Shown piece by piece: positions 9,461 to 19,420 of a stretch of 64,000 nt of DNA. The position numbers and the translations under genes are program-made. The number at the start of each line of letters is the position of its first letter. The first letter of the stretch is position 1. The stretch comes from Prevotella sp. E9-3 (lineage in GTDB: Bacteria > Bacteroidota > Bacteroidia > Bacteroidales > Bacteroidaceae), in assembly GCF_022024015.1 (NCBI RefSeq), contig NZ_CP091786.1, positions 496,001 through 560,000 of the forward strand, in the 5' to 3' direction. The notes beneath the pieces were generated by a model. That model saw only the letters and a program-made list of their open reading frames with translations. It searched no databases and was not told the origin of the DNA.

Positions 9461-9485
9461 TATATACCATTAGATTCTTAACACT

Positions 9486-10682
9486 ATGCGTATATTCCGT
9501 TACATTCTCTTGACTGTAACAACTGTGTTTGCTGCTTCTTGCTCTTCCGACGGCGTGTTGGAAGACGTCAATGTTGTGAACGATCATCTGCCAATGGTCT
9601 TTGGCACATCATCGTCGGCACCGGAGTCAGTTGTCACCAAAGGTTCTACTCCTTTGGAGGCAGACTTTCGTGTGAGCACCTGGAAAAATTTTGACAAGCA
9701 GGAACAGCTTACGGTGATGAGCGGATTCAAGGTAGATTACACCGCTTCTGCCGCACCCTATAAGTGGAACTACGTGGGTGTGAACGACCAGCCACAGCGC
9801 TACTGGGATCTTTCGGCTTTCCCTTATGAGTTCCGCGCCGTGTCGCCCTATATGGATGCTGCGTCTCTTGATGCTACGGGTATAAGTATAGATGTTCAGC
9901 TTCAGCCATTCAGGGCACAAACCCTTGTGGATGACGTGTATAATGTGGAGAGTAAAGAAGCTGAGCCTTGTCTGGTATCACATGTAAACCGGGTAAAAGA
10001 AGGTGATGACTATGTAGATCGTGATTGTATAAAGAAAGTTGAGATTAATGCCGATGCAAAGGCAAATGCAGTGCGTGAAGTGCATCTGCCCTTCCATCAT
10101 CTGATTTCAAAAGTGGGATTCCGTATCTTTATTGATGACCCACAGCCTTCATCGCCCGACTATCAGGTGACGTTGAAGGATGTTCAAATCTCAATTGTCA
10201 ATGACGGGAACAATTTCATTACGTCCAGTCAAACCTATACCGCTACCAATGCGCAAGGACTGGGCAAAGGCACTTTCTCTAACAATGCTACCGCTACTGG
10301 TGAATTTGTATTGCTGAGTCATGGCGAATATGCGGGCCTGAACCTGCGTGATAATCTGAACAGGGAAACGGCTTTCGACCTTTGTCCGTCTTATCTTCAG
10401 CAAATCCCACAGAAGAATCTCAGAATCCGTGTACAGATAACCATGCAGACCGACCATGTGGTGAATGGAACAGTGGACGAGTCGCATACTTTTGCCTACA
10501 ACAGTCTGTTGACTATGGACAAGGAGAATGCAGCAGGCGAATACTTCGCATGGGAGCCTGAAAAGCGATATGTCTATTATCTGCACATACCCAATCTGCT
10601 TGGACACGATATATTCCTCGATACCTGCGAGATACTGTCGTGGGACGAGGTACAGACATCAGAAATACCTGTTGAATTATAA
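9486..10682 (+). CDS. Fimbrillin family lipoprotein (F2)
   Basis: 398 residues; signal peptide with lipobox AASC (Cys19). The maturation site is VVTKGS with Lys52 in place of the Arg seen in the other eleven subunits, so a trypsin-like protease with Lys specificity, or no cleavage, must be considered. The body contains the RYWDLSAFPYEFRAVSPY segment, also found in other fimbrillins (RYWDxxx followed by YxFxAxSPY), and ends in KRYVYYLHIPNLLGHDIFLD. It follows the probable shaft gene after the 9436-9460 hairpin and may be an accessory or adaptor subunit. F3 starts 20 nt downstream, within the same transcript. Confidence 0.82.
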   Translation: MRIFRYILLTVTTVFAASCSSDGVLEDVNVVNDHLPMVFGTSSSAPESVVTKGSTPLEADFRVSTWKNFDKQEQLTVMSGFKVDYTASAAPYKWNYVGVNDQPQRYWDLSAFPYEFRAVSPYMDAASLDATGISIDVQLQPFRAQTLVDDVYNVESKEAEPCLVSHVNRVKEGDDYVDRDCIKKVEINADAKANAVREVHLPFHHLISKVGFRIFIDDPQPSSPDYQVTLKDVQISIVNDGNNFITSSQTYTATNAQGLGKGTFSNNATATGEFVLLSHGEYAGLNLRDNLNRETAFDLCPSYLQQIPQKNLRIRVQITMQTDHVVNGTVDESHTFAYNSLLTMDKENAAGEYFAWEPEKRYVYYLHIPNLLGHDIFLDTCEILSWDEVQTSEIPVEL

Positions 10683-10702
10683 AAACAAAAAATAATTGTA
10701 TA

Positions 10703-13045
10703 ATGAAACGATTTTTTTACCGTACCCTGCCAGTCCTCGCACTCTGTGCACTGGCATCTTGCTCAGAGGACGCTTCTGAGTCAATAGTTTCAAATGTTAA
10801 TAACGAAGTGATTGACGGCCGCGAACTGATCGCCCTTTCAGGTGATGACAATGCCGTCACTCGTGCAGCAGCTGGATTTACCGCTGACACTCGAGTAGAG
10901 ATGCGTATTAAGGCTGAGGCTGCTGGCAGAAATCCTCGTTATACTGAGGCTGTTGCAACAGCAAAGGCTATCGAGAATGCTTCTGACCTGTCAAGTTTAG
11001 AATATATCTCTGGTAAGGAGCGTTATTGGGATGATGCTTTTGGTCGTGAGTCTAAGTTGACTATCTATGCTTTTGCTATTCCTGGCCAGACAAGTGCAGC
11101 ACTTCCCCAATTGAGCAAAGAAGGTTTTACTGTTGTAGATGCAAATACCAATCCTAATTGGTCTAGAGGTGATGATTATACTACTGTAACATGGAGTGTA
11201 AACACGGAACAGACCGATGAGACGATGAAGACTGATAACCTTACTTATAGTAATAATATCAGTGAAAATGGTAAGGGCGGTCGTTATAGCAATGTGTATA
11301 ACACTACCGAAAACAAATGGGATTCTAAAGATTTCGAGGATGGCCAACTGGTATGGGTTGCCAAAGAGGCAGGCTCAACTACCGGTAAGTTCGATAAAGG
11401 TCATTTGGTATTCAATCACGCTTTGGCTTGGATTGAGATTAATCTGAAAGAGGGAACAGGTTTTAATAACACTTCTAATGCTGACTTTAAGTGGTCAAAG
11501 AATAAAACCTTTGCGGGCGTTTCTCAGAATATCACTCTGAAAGGTTTCTACACCAGCGGCACTTTCGATGTAGCAAAAGGTGAATGGGTTAATGATGAAA
11601 ATACGCAGTTGATTTCAAATGATATCACTCAGATGAACGAGACTACAAAATCAACTCCTGATGCTCAGACCACTCGTCAGCTCAATGCTTATGTGTTGCC
11701 TGGTAATAACCTTTTCACTACAGAGTCTAATGTTGTTGAATTTGAAATTGACAACGCTAAATATTATGTGACTGGCAAACAGATTGCAGAAGCCGTCCGT
11801 AAGTTCTACGAGAACGATCAAGAAAGCGCTTATAAGAATTTTACCATCATTGAAGCTGGTAAGCATTATGTTATTAACCTCTCTGTAGGTAAGAAGAGCA
11901 TCGACCGAATCACCGCTGCTATTGTGGATTGGGAGGAAGTTAACTCTTCTGATGCAAAGGCTCAAAACACCTATCCTACATTTACCTTTGATGATCGTAC
12001 TGCCAGACTTAATGAGAGCGGTGCAGCTAAGTTCAATATCTATCGTGCTGCCAAGACTGCTAATAACTATATCGATGGATTGACTGCGGCCAACTATGAT
12101 TGGGCTAGTGGTTATACTACTGATGGCGCCGCCACCAAGGAATGGGATTCTGAAAATAATTTATGGAAAACCAACTGGTTCTGGGAGGATAATTTGACCT
12201 ACTACCATTTCCGTGCTGCTGGCTATGATGAGAATACTACCGGTACGCCAAGCGTTACAATTGAAGCTAACACTGCAACTGGTGACTATTTTGAAATTAA
12301 AGCAGGCGAAATCAGCAAGACTGGCTCTGAGTATAAGGATTGGCTATGGGGTGCACCTTTCAAGGCTTCTACAGGCCTCTTGACTTATTCTTCTGAGTAT
12401 GGCTTTGATAACACTTCTGGCGACAATCATCAGATTGCTCAAGCCATCGGTTCCACCACCAGCGATATTAATATGAAGCTGTTCCACATCACAAGCCAAA
12501 TCAAGGTTAATGTGATTACTAAGGATGAAAAAGATGCCAGCCGTGTTATTCTGAAAAAAGATGATAAACTAACTAAAGTTGAGATTCTGAACTTCCTGCC
12601 CACGGGAACTGTGCTGATGGGTACTGGTCTTGTTTCTGCTACTGGCAATACAAGAACAACTGAAGTTGAGATGACTGCCGGAACATATACTGCAGGCACA
12701 AATACTGCAGGCGCTAAAGTTGAAGGATATACTTATGGTATGGTTCCTCAGGTGCTGAGTTGGACAGGTGGTACCATTGGTATTCGTATCACCACACCTG
12801 ATAATAACCAGTATTTGGTGAAAGATTTGAGCGCTTGTACGGCTACAGTGGCAACCAACAGTCTGGCTAATCCTTATACAGAGAAGGATGATAAAGGGCA
12901 TGATATCATCACTGCCTGGTATCCAGGTTTCCAATACACCTACAATATTACTGTCAAGAAGACTGGTATTGAGCGCATTACTGCCGCTGTTGTTGGTTGG
13001 GAAATCGTTGAGGGCACCGATATCGAAATCGACCTTGAAAACTAA
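10703..13045 (+). CDS. Two-domain fimbrillin lipoprotein (F3)
   Basis: 780 residues; lipobox LASC (Cys20) and maturation site VTRAA (Arg54). The protein contains two fimbrillin-like units. Each closes with the same strand pair: SVGKKSIDRITAAIVDWEEV near residue 405 and TVKKTGIERITAAVVGWEIV at the C-terminus. This shows internal duplication, as in F4, F5 and F6. The motif KERYWDDAFGRESKLTIYAF in unit 1 marks the conserved core. It is likely a surface subunit incorporated into, or at the tip of, the fimbria. It is about twice the size of a standard FimA subunit. The gene lies 20 nt after F2 and 24 nt before F4. Confidence 0.82.
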   Translation: MKRFFYRTLPVLALCALASCSEDASESIVSNVNNEVIDGRELIALSGDDNAVTRAAAGFTADTRVEMRIKAEAAGRNPRYTEAVATAKAIENASDLSSLEYISGKERYWDDAFGRESKLTIYAFAIPGQTSAALPQLSKEGFTVVDANTNPNWSRGDDYTTVTWSVNTEQTDETMKTDNLTYSNNISENGKGGRYSNVYNTTENKWDSKDFEDGQLVWVAKEAGSTTGKFDKGHLVFNHALAWIEINLKEGTGFNNTSNADFKWSKNKTFAGVSQNITLKGFYTSGTFDVAKGEWVNDENTQLISNDITQMNETTKSTPDAQTTRQLNAYVLPGNNLFTTESNVVEFEIDNAKYYVTGKQIAEAVRKFYENDQESAYKNFTIIEAGKHYVINLSVGKKSIDRITAAIVDWEEVNSSDAKAQNTYPTFTFDDRTARLNESGAAKFNIYRAAKTANNYIDGLTAANYDWASGYTTDGAATKEWDSENNLWKTNWFWEDNLTYYHFRAAGYDENTTGTPSVTIEANTATGDYFEIKAGEISKTGSEYKDWLWGAPFKASTGLLTYSSEYGFDNTSGDNHQIAQAIGSTTSDINMKLFHITSQIKVNVITKDEKDASRVILKKDDKLTKVEILNFLPTGTVLMGTGLVSATGNTRTTEVEMTAGTYTAGTNTAGAKVEGYTYGMVPQVLSWTGGTIGIRITTPDNNQYLVKDLSACTATVATNSLANPYTEKDDKGHDIITAWYPGFQYTYNITVKKTGIERITAAVVGWEIVEGTDIEIDLEN

Positions 13046-13069
13046 TATTGAAACCAGAAAAAGGAATAA

Positions 13070-15295
13070 ATGCTAATTAAGGCGGATAAATATATAGCAC
13101 TTACTCTGGGTTGCATGCTGACACTCTCGGCATGCAGCTCAGACGAGGAGCTTTCTATTCCCGACAATCAGAGCAAAACCACTATTGATCTGGCGGCTGG
13201 CATATCTGACGATGCTCCCAGTATCACTCGTGGAGTTACCCGTAGCGTCGTAACCACTGACAATACCGGTTCCAAGCCCCTTGAATTGGGTACCAGTATC
13301 TATATGGTACTGAAGAGCGAGGACAAAGAAAATACAATGGCCGCCCCGATGTTTACGCGAACCATCGCTTATGCTGAAGGCTCCACTTCAGGCAATAATA
13401 AACTGAAATTTAATACACAATATGGTCGTTTCTGGGAGGATAGCTATTCACGCAACTCGCAGTTGTCTGCCTATGCCATTTGTGTGCCAAATTATTATCT
13501 GGAGGCTTCAGTTCACGAGCAAGCAGTTAAGTCGGGTTGGGTGGATAATACCAAATGGGAGATCAACAACTCGGACAACTACGACAATACGTGGAACGAG
13601 ACTAATGGCGCCACCACCATCGAATGGCCTCTACGAACAACTCCCGTCGCACAGCAAACCACAGATTTCGTTAGCAGTCAAGATATCTGTTTCAGTAACA
13701 ATGTGTCGGCAGTTGGCGATGGTCGTGTGGCATTTGATGAGACTCACAAGAAATTTGGTAGTGGTCTGATGACTTTCTATCATGCACTAACTCGTGTCAC
13801 CTTTAAAATTAAGAAAGGAGAAGGCTTTGAGAAAGATGAGAAGTTCGAATTCTCTGAAGCCGGTCAGAATATCGTGCTGAAGAAGTTCCTGGCCAATGGC
13901 ACCTTTGATATTGAACAGGGCGAGTTCATTACCAGCTCTGAAGCAGACATCAATGAGTTGGCTGTGGCAGCTACTAAAACCACGGATGGTTATGAATATG
14001 TGCTGGACGGACTGATGCTGCCTGGTACAAATCTGATGGATATAGAGATAGGTACCGTAAGTTTCATCATCAACAATAACTTGTACCAGCTGACAAAGCA
14101 GACGTTGTACAATGCTTTGGTGAAAAAGGCAGAAGAAGAAGGTAAACCGCTTCGCCTGAATGAAGGTAAAATGTTAGCTGGCGTGCACTATGTGTTCACC
14201 ATGACCGTGGGCAAAAAGAAGATGGATAGCTTTACCGCTGCTGTGGTTGACTGGGAAACGGTGAACGCCGACGTGGTGGAACCAAGCAATGCCCGCATCA
14301 CTATGACGCTGCTCGATAAGGGTGTGCAGAAGAAAGGCGCTGCCGACTTCGACCTCTTCAGAGCAGGCAACTATAACGATGGGGCCATTGATGATGACTT
14401 CACCCGTTATGACTGGCAGACTGGATATACTCCTGTGGAGAACAAGGCTCAGCTCGTAGAGGCTATAGTTAATTCGGGCATCTATGCTGCCGAAGAGGCT
14501 CAGGATCCCCATACTGCCTGGTACTGGCCAGACAACAAGACGTTCTATCATTTCCGTACGGTGATGCCGAAGACGGATGATACGTGGAAGGTAGAGAGTG
14601 CAGGGAACAGTGATGACTATATCTCGCTGACAGCTGACTTTGCCGACAGCTATCGTGATGTGTGCTGGGGTGCTCCTTTTGAGACAACTTCAAGTAAGTT
14701 GACTTACGATAGCGACAGCAGAGGTTTCGACGGTAAAGGTTCAGGCCATCAGCTCTCCAAGGCTATTGGTCCTACGAAGAGTACGGTCAATATGATTATG
14801 TTCCACATGATGAGTGATGTAACCATTAATCTGACAACTACCGAAGGTGCCGATAAGGTGGACCTGACCAACGCTAAGATGGACCTGAACAACATTCATA
14901 CCACTGGAAAGGTGCTGATGGGTAACGGACTTGTTATTGCCGACAATGGTACTGCAACCGTAAGCAACGAAAAGATGGCAGGCAGCAACGAGATCCCCTG
15001 GCACTATGGATTTGTGCCGCAGTCGCTGGAGAATGTTGAACTGACCATTACTACAGCAGATAACAACCTGTATATCGTCAACATGGAAGCCGTGCTGGCT
15101 GCTACGGTAGGAGATAATATCATCCAGAATCCTTACCCCAAGTCGGGCTCGAAATATGTCATCAATCGCTGGTTGCCCAACTATCAGTACACCTATACCT
15201 TCAAACTGACCAAGGCAGGCATCACCAAGATTACGGCCAGTCTGGCTGCCTGGGAGACAGTTGAAGCCGGTGACGACAATGTTCAAATCAGATAA
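13070..15295 (+). CDS. Two-domain fimbrillin lipoprotein (F4)
   Basis: 741 residues; lipobox LSAC (Cys22). Two consecutive maturation-type sites occur, ITRGVTRS (Arg54 and Arg58). Unit 1 closes with GKKKMDSFTAAVVDWETV, unit 2 with TKAGITKITASLAAWETV, the same architecture as F3. Shared segments with F3 include GRFWEDSYSRNSQLSAYAI and the paired GAPF and HQxxxAIG stretches of unit 2, so F3 and F4 look like a gene duplication. The stop codon overlaps the ATG at 15295, the first of three in-frame ATGs before F5. Confidence 0.82.
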   Translation: MLIKADKYIALTLGCMLTLSACSSDEELSIPDNQSKTTIDLAAGISDDAPSITRGVTRSVVTTDNTGSKPLELGTSIYMVLKSEDKENTMAAPMFTRTIAYAEGSTSGNNKLKFNTQYGRFWEDSYSRNSQLSAYAICVPNYYLEASVHEQAVKSGWVDNTKWEINNSDNYDNTWNETNGATTIEWPLRTTPVAQQTTDFVSSQDICFSNNVSAVGDGRVAFDETHKKFGSGLMTFYHALTRVTFKIKKGEGFEKDEKFEFSEAGQNIVLKKFLANGTFDIEQGEFITSSEADINELAVAATKTTDGYEYVLDGLMLPGTNLMDIEIGTVSFIINNNLYQLTKQTLYNALVKKAEEEGKPLRLNEGKMLAGVHYVFTMTVGKKKMDSFTAAVVDWETVNADVVEPSNARITMTLLDKGVQKKGAADFDLFRAGNYNDGAIDDDFTRYDWQTGYTPVENKAQLVEAIVNSGIYAAEEAQDPHTAWYWPDNKTFYHFRTVMPKTDDTWKVESAGNSDDYISLTADFADSYRDVCWGAPFETTSSKLTYDSDSRGFDGKGSGHQLSKAIGPTKSTVNMIMFHMMSDVTINLTTTEGADKVDLTNAKMDLNNIHTTGKVLMGNGLVIADNGTATVSNEKMAGSNEIPWHYGFVPQSLENVELTITTADNNLYIVNMEAVLAATVGDNIIQNPYPKSGSKYVINRWLPNYQYTYTFKLTKAGITKITASLAAWETVEAGDDNVQIR

Positions 15296-15300
15296 TGACG

Positions 15301-15345
15301 ATGAGGCTTACACATAATCAGATATTGAAGATGAGGCTTACACAT
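15301..15345 (+). repeat. 30-bp-period duplication at the F5 start
   Basis: ATGAGGCTTACACAT occurs at 15301-15315 and 15331-15345. Both copies begin with an in-frame ATG, so a small tandem duplication created an alternative upstream start for F5. Confidence 0.9.
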
Positions 15346-17388
15346 TATATATATATTATTCCTCTGGCTCTTCTTACTGCTTGTAGTAGCGAAGATGATC
15401 CCAACAACGGCGCCAATCACTCTTTAGGTGGACAGATAGAACTGTCGGCAGGACTTGTTGAAGGAACTCTTCAGGCGGAGACACGAGCTGCCGGTGAAAC
15501 TTATCAGACTCTTAAGCCCAATACTGCTATTGCTTTGCAAGTGAGTGGTACATGGACAGGACATACTCCTGAGAATATAGTGAAAACCAGTATTGCCGAA
15601 GTGGAAGTCTCTACATCTACTGCCAATGATCTGGAGCTGAGTCCTGCTCTCTATTGGGATGATTACGGAATGGCAGATCCGGCAAACGCATCTTCAGGAC
15701 GTACTCAAGGCTTGACTATCTATGGCGTTGCTGTGGATGGAGAGAAAATAGCTCCTACGGTTACTGACTGGACAGCACTCAGTTGGGACGTGAAGGCCGA
15801 TCAAACAGCAGGATGGACTCATAACGACTTGCTGATATCGAACAATATTAAGGAAGGTACTACCGATGGCACTTATCTGTTTGATGAACGCACAGCTGGC
15901 AAGCAGCTTGCTTTCCGCCATGCTATGAGTAAAATAACGGTGAACTTGAAGGCTGGTGATGGATTCACTGGTGGTGAATTTGTTGCTAATCCTGTCGTTG
16001 AACTGACCAGTAATGAGGCAGGGGCAACCATCAACGATGAGTGGGCCTATACCAAAGGAACTGTAAATGTGACCAATGGCGTTGTGACTTTGGTTGACAA
16101 GGCCGTCATCACTATGTATCAGGCATCTGCTGCTACATCAGGCTATAATGTTACAAAAGAGGCATTGGTGATGCCCGGAAGTGAATTTAAGGCAGACGAT
16201 GCTATCATAGCCCGTGTTCAGGCAGATGGCAATATCTATTATGTGACAGGCGAGAAGATTCGTACGGCTATAAATGCTACCAGCCATGCAACGGATGGAG
16301 CTTATATATTAGAGGCCGGAAAAAATTATATTATTAATGTAACTGTCAATAAGACAAGTATCTCTGTTACGGCTACTATTGTGAACTGGACAGATATTAC
16401 AGCAGAGGAAGTTTCACCTGTCATCAATGTCTGGGCTGATTTCGGTAATAGCTCAAGTTCCTATGGTGATGATGCGTTCAGCTTCTATCGCAGTAATTCA
16501 TTGGATGATGGGTATAGTAATGACTCGTCATTGGTTGAGAATGGTTTCTATAAGGAAGAAAGTGTGGTCAGTAAATCAGGCACCGATTGGACGATGACTC
16601 CTCGGTTGTTCTGGGCTCATCATAATATTCACTATCAGTTCCGTGGGGTATTGCCTCGTACAACCACCGATCCCGACAACCTAACAGCTCCTCATGTAGA
16701 GACGGCTATCCACAATGCGAAGAACTATCAGGTGATAAAAGTGCAGAATGTCGCTTATGCTGCAGGCTCCTTCCCCTCTGATTTGCAGATTGCCCGCCCC
16801 GAGATTGATGAGGATGCAACGTGCACCAATGATGAACCCGGTCACACAAGGACAAACCTTTTCAATGGTGGCATCTGTGCAACCGAGGGAAATGTAAACC
16901 TGAACTTCCGTTATATGATGGCCCAGGTAGAGGTGCACTTGTCAACGACAAATACCAGTAGCCAGGTCAATTTGGAAAATGCTGTCGTCGAAATTGTAAA
17001 CGTCTATAATACCGGCGATGTGAAACTGGGTGACAGAGAAGTTATTCCCACAGGTTCTCTTTCTTCTTACACACTGGCTACTGTTAGTGGAGCCGGCAAT
17101 GAGAACATGCGTCTAAGTGCAATTGTACCACAACAATTGACCTATACAGCAGCACAGGCTTCTACAAATGTCCGTTTCCGTATCACATTGGCTAATGGCG
17201 ATGTGTATTATGCTGATGTGGCACCCATCAAAAAAACAGGTACTGCCGTTCTTGTGGCTCCTAACGGGAAATGGGAATCGGGTGTCCATTATGTGTATCA
17301 TCTGAAACTCTCAAAAACAGAGATTACAGTATCGGCGACCTTGGATGACTGGTCCACGGTCAAAGCTGAAGAGGATGTGTGGTTCTAA
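15331..17388 (+). CDS. Two-domain fimbrillin lipoprotein (F5)
   Basis: 685 residues from ATG 15331, which gives a normal signal peptide (MRLTHYIYIIPLALLTAC, Cys18). In-frame ATGs at 15295 and 15301 would add 10-12 residues of duplicated sequence before it. The maturation site is ETRAAG (Arg52). Unit 1 ends in VNKTSISVTATIVNWTDI and unit 2 in SKTEITVSATLDDWSTV, the same closing strands as F3, F4 and F6. Aromatic segments LYWDDYGMADPA and RLFWAHHNIHYQFRGV mark the two cores. It is probably an exposed fimbrial subunit. F6 follows after 16 nt. Confidence 0.82.
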   Translation: MRLTHYIYIIPLALLTACSSEDDPNNGANHSLGGQIELSAGLVEGTLQAETRAAGETYQTLKPNTAIALQVSGTWTGHTPENIVKTSIAEVEVSTSTANDLELSPALYWDDYGMADPANASSGRTQGLTIYGVAVDGEKIAPTVTDWTALSWDVKADQTAGWTHNDLLISNNIKEGTTDGTYLFDERTAGKQLAFRHAMSKITVNLKAGDGFTGGEFVANPVVELTSNEAGATINDEWAYTKGTVNVTNGVVTLVDKAVITMYQASAATSGYNVTKEALVMPGSEFKADDAIIARVQADGNIYYVTGEKIRTAINATSHATDGAYILEAGKNYIINVTVNKTSISVTATIVNWTDITAEEVSPVINVWADFGNSSSSYGDDAFSFYRSNSLDDGYSNDSSLVENGFYKEESVVSKSGTDWTMTPRLFWAHHNIHYQFRGVLPRTTTDPDNLTAPHVETAIHNAKNYQVIKVQNVAYAAGSFPSDLQIARPEIDEDATCTNDEPGHTRTNLFNGGICATEGNVNLNFRYMMAQVEVHLSTTNTSSQVNLENAVVEIVNVYNTGDVKLGDREVIPTGSLSSYTLATVSGAGNENMRLSAIVPQQLTYTAAQASTNVRFRITLANGDVYYADVAPIKKTGTAVLVAPNGKWESGVHYVYHLKLSKTEITVSATLDDWSTVKAEEDVWF

Positions 17389-17404
17389 GAGTATTATTTA
17401 AAAG

Positions 17405-19228
17405 ATGACAAAGAAGATTATTTTATATATCGGTATTGCCTTGCTACTTTCAGGCTGCACAGCTGACGAGGAACAGACTGCTTTGCTGTCGGCTGAAGGT
17501 AAGACACCTTTGCAGATAGCTGCCAATCTTAGTAATGAGAAAGTCGTTACAAGAGCATCCGGCAGCAGTTTCGATGATACGGATGAACTCATGGTGTACA
17601 TCCGTCATACTGTAGGTACCCAGAAAGGTAGTTATACGCCTGTATCGGCCGATCAGGCTCCTAAGCTTGTAACCTTTAAGGCTTCAGAATCGCCTGTGCT
17701 ATATTGGGATGATTTCAGTAATTCAGCCTCTGCCAATACTGATTTGCGAACGGATGGACATGCTCTTCAAACCTATTATGGCTATTGTTATAATGGCGGA
17801 GTTCCCTCAGCAGCCTTGTCTGAAGAAACTGGTTCTTTGGAATGGACTATTGGTAACCAGACCAAAGCCGAGGACGTACAGCATGCCGATCTGTTGTGGT
17901 CGGCTGAACAGAAGGCTGTTCCTTATTCGCATGCTAAAGATCAGCTCGGTACGCTGAATGTCCCCTTTTCTCACGCTATGAGCGAAGTGACGGTGACGCT
18001 GAAAACCGATGATACCTTTAGCGGTAATCCGCAGTCTGCTACCGTCTTGACGCTAAAGGATATCAATACAATTGCCCAGGTGAACGCACCTGAAGGTGTT
18101 GTCAGCAGCGGTACTCCTGCCGATATCAGGATGTTTGCTGCCGCCTATGTTTCGGGGGATACCCGTAACTATACTGCTGTTATTACGCCTGGTACATCAT
18201 TCACCTTAGGTAATGAATTGTTGAAAATCACCGATGTGGATGGCAATGACTATTCATTGAAAGTGACAGCCGATATGCTGAAGACAACTGCTTGGGCAGA
18301 TGGCTATACCGACGATCAGAGTTCCATCGTTGCAAAGTCTGGCGTAAACTATCATCTGGATATAACCGTAAGCAAAACAGCTGTGACTGTTCAAGCCAGT
18401 TTGACTGACTGGGTTACGGTGAATGCCAACGGTGAGGGTGATATCATTTTCAATAATGATATTAAGGTGTTTACTGTTGAGGGAAATGGCATCGATTTTG
18501 AAGACGGAGCCTCGTTCCGTTTGTATTGGAAAGAATCTGCTGCTACGGCCAACTACAGTCTTGCCACCACCTCAACCTATGATGCTACAGAAAAGGTATG
18601 GAGCAATACTCCTGCTATCTGTTGGCCCAATGGAACAGACAAGTTCTTCTTCCGTGCGCTAGCCAATAATACAGGTACCGATGTGAACCAAGGCGAGGAT
18701 GTGTTGTGGGGTACTACGGCCAAACATGCCTCATTAGAAGCTGGCGTGGCGATAGCTCCACGAACAGGCAATGTCCCAATGGCGTTTGAGCATGCGATGA
18801 GCAAGATTAAATTTGTTTTGGAAACAGCCACAGGCGAAGCTGCGGTCGATCTTACAAATGCAACTGTTTCCGTCAGCAACCTTTATACATCAGGAACTAT
18901 CAGTATTGAAGATGGCAGCATTACAACTGCTATAGCGAAAGAGCCACTGGCAATTTCGAGCCTTTCAGAAAATACCGATGTCGTGGTGGTACCGCAGACC
19001 ATAGACAATAATGCCATCGTGACCATTACGCTCAACGATGGAACTACCTATCGTTTGCAACTCAACTTGTGCAAGGATAGCGATAATGCTGTGATAGGCG
19101 AATGGAAACGTGGTGAACATTATACCTATACCATACATATTGAGAAAGAACAGGTTAGCTTCCGTGCCATGATTCTGGATTGGGAAGAAAAGACAGGTAG
19201 TGGTGAGGCAAACCTTGAATGGGACTAG
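17405..19228 (+). CDS. Two-domain fimbrillin lipoprotein (F6)
   Basis: 607 residues; lipobox LSGC (Cys18), maturation site VVTRAS (Arg50). Unit 1 closes with VSKTAVTVQASLTDWVTV and unit 2 with IEKEQVSFRAMILDWEEK. It is the shortest of the four two-domain subunits. Conserved segments include VLYWDDFSNSAS and PFSHAMSEVTVTLKTDD, the latter recurring as EHAMSKIKFVL in unit 2, which supports internal duplication. A 190-nt spacer with simple repeats separates it from F7, the longest gap inside the array and a possible place for a change in expression level. Confidence 0.82.
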   Translation: MTKKIILYIGIALLLSGCTADEEQTALLSAEGKTPLQIAANLSNEKVVTRASGSSFDDTDELMVYIRHTVGTQKGSYTPVSADQAPKLVTFKASESPVLYWDDFSNSASANTDLRTDGHALQTYYGYCYNGGVPSAALSEETGSLEWTIGNQTKAEDVQHADLLWSAEQKAVPYSHAKDQLGTLNVPFSHAMSEVTVTLKTDDTFSGNPQSATVLTLKDINTIAQVNAPEGVVSSGTPADIRMFAAAYVSGDTRNYTAVITPGTSFTLGNELLKITDVDGNDYSLKVTADMLKTTAWADGYTDDQSSIVAKSGVNYHLDITVSKTAVTVQASLTDWVTVNANGEGDIIFNNDIKVFTVEGNGIDFEDGASFRLYWKESAATANYSLATTSTYDATEKVWSNTPAICWPNGTDKFFFRALANNTGTDVNQGEDVLWGTTAKHASLEAGVAIAPRTGNVPMAFEHAMSKIKFVLETATGEAAVDLTNATVSVSNLYTSGTISIEDGSITTAIAKEPLAISSLSENTDVVVVPQTIDNNAIVTITLNDGTTYRLQLNLCKDSDNAVIGEWKRGEHYTYTIHIEKEQVSFRAMILDWEEKTGSGEANLEWD

Positions 19229-19231
19229 GTG

Positions 19232-19411
19232 TAGATGAGAGATGAGAGGTGAGAGATGAGAGGTGAGAGATGAGAGTTGAGAGATGAGAGGCTTGGGTGT
19301 CCCGTTGGTAGCAAGCAACCATAGGTCGAGCGGCAACCACTGAATGGGAACTAACGGAACGATAGAAACTATAGGCACTATAAGTACTATAGTCACTATA
19401 AAAACTATAAT
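19232..19411 (+). repeat. Simple-sequence spacer between F6 and F7
   Basis: About 19232-19290 consists of tandem GAGAGATGAGAGGT-like units. About 19368-19411 consists of repeated ACTATA units (CACTATAAGTACTATAGT and similar). No gene, promoter or terminator hairpin is evident. Confidence 0.75.
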
Positions 19412-19420
19412 AATTGAGAG

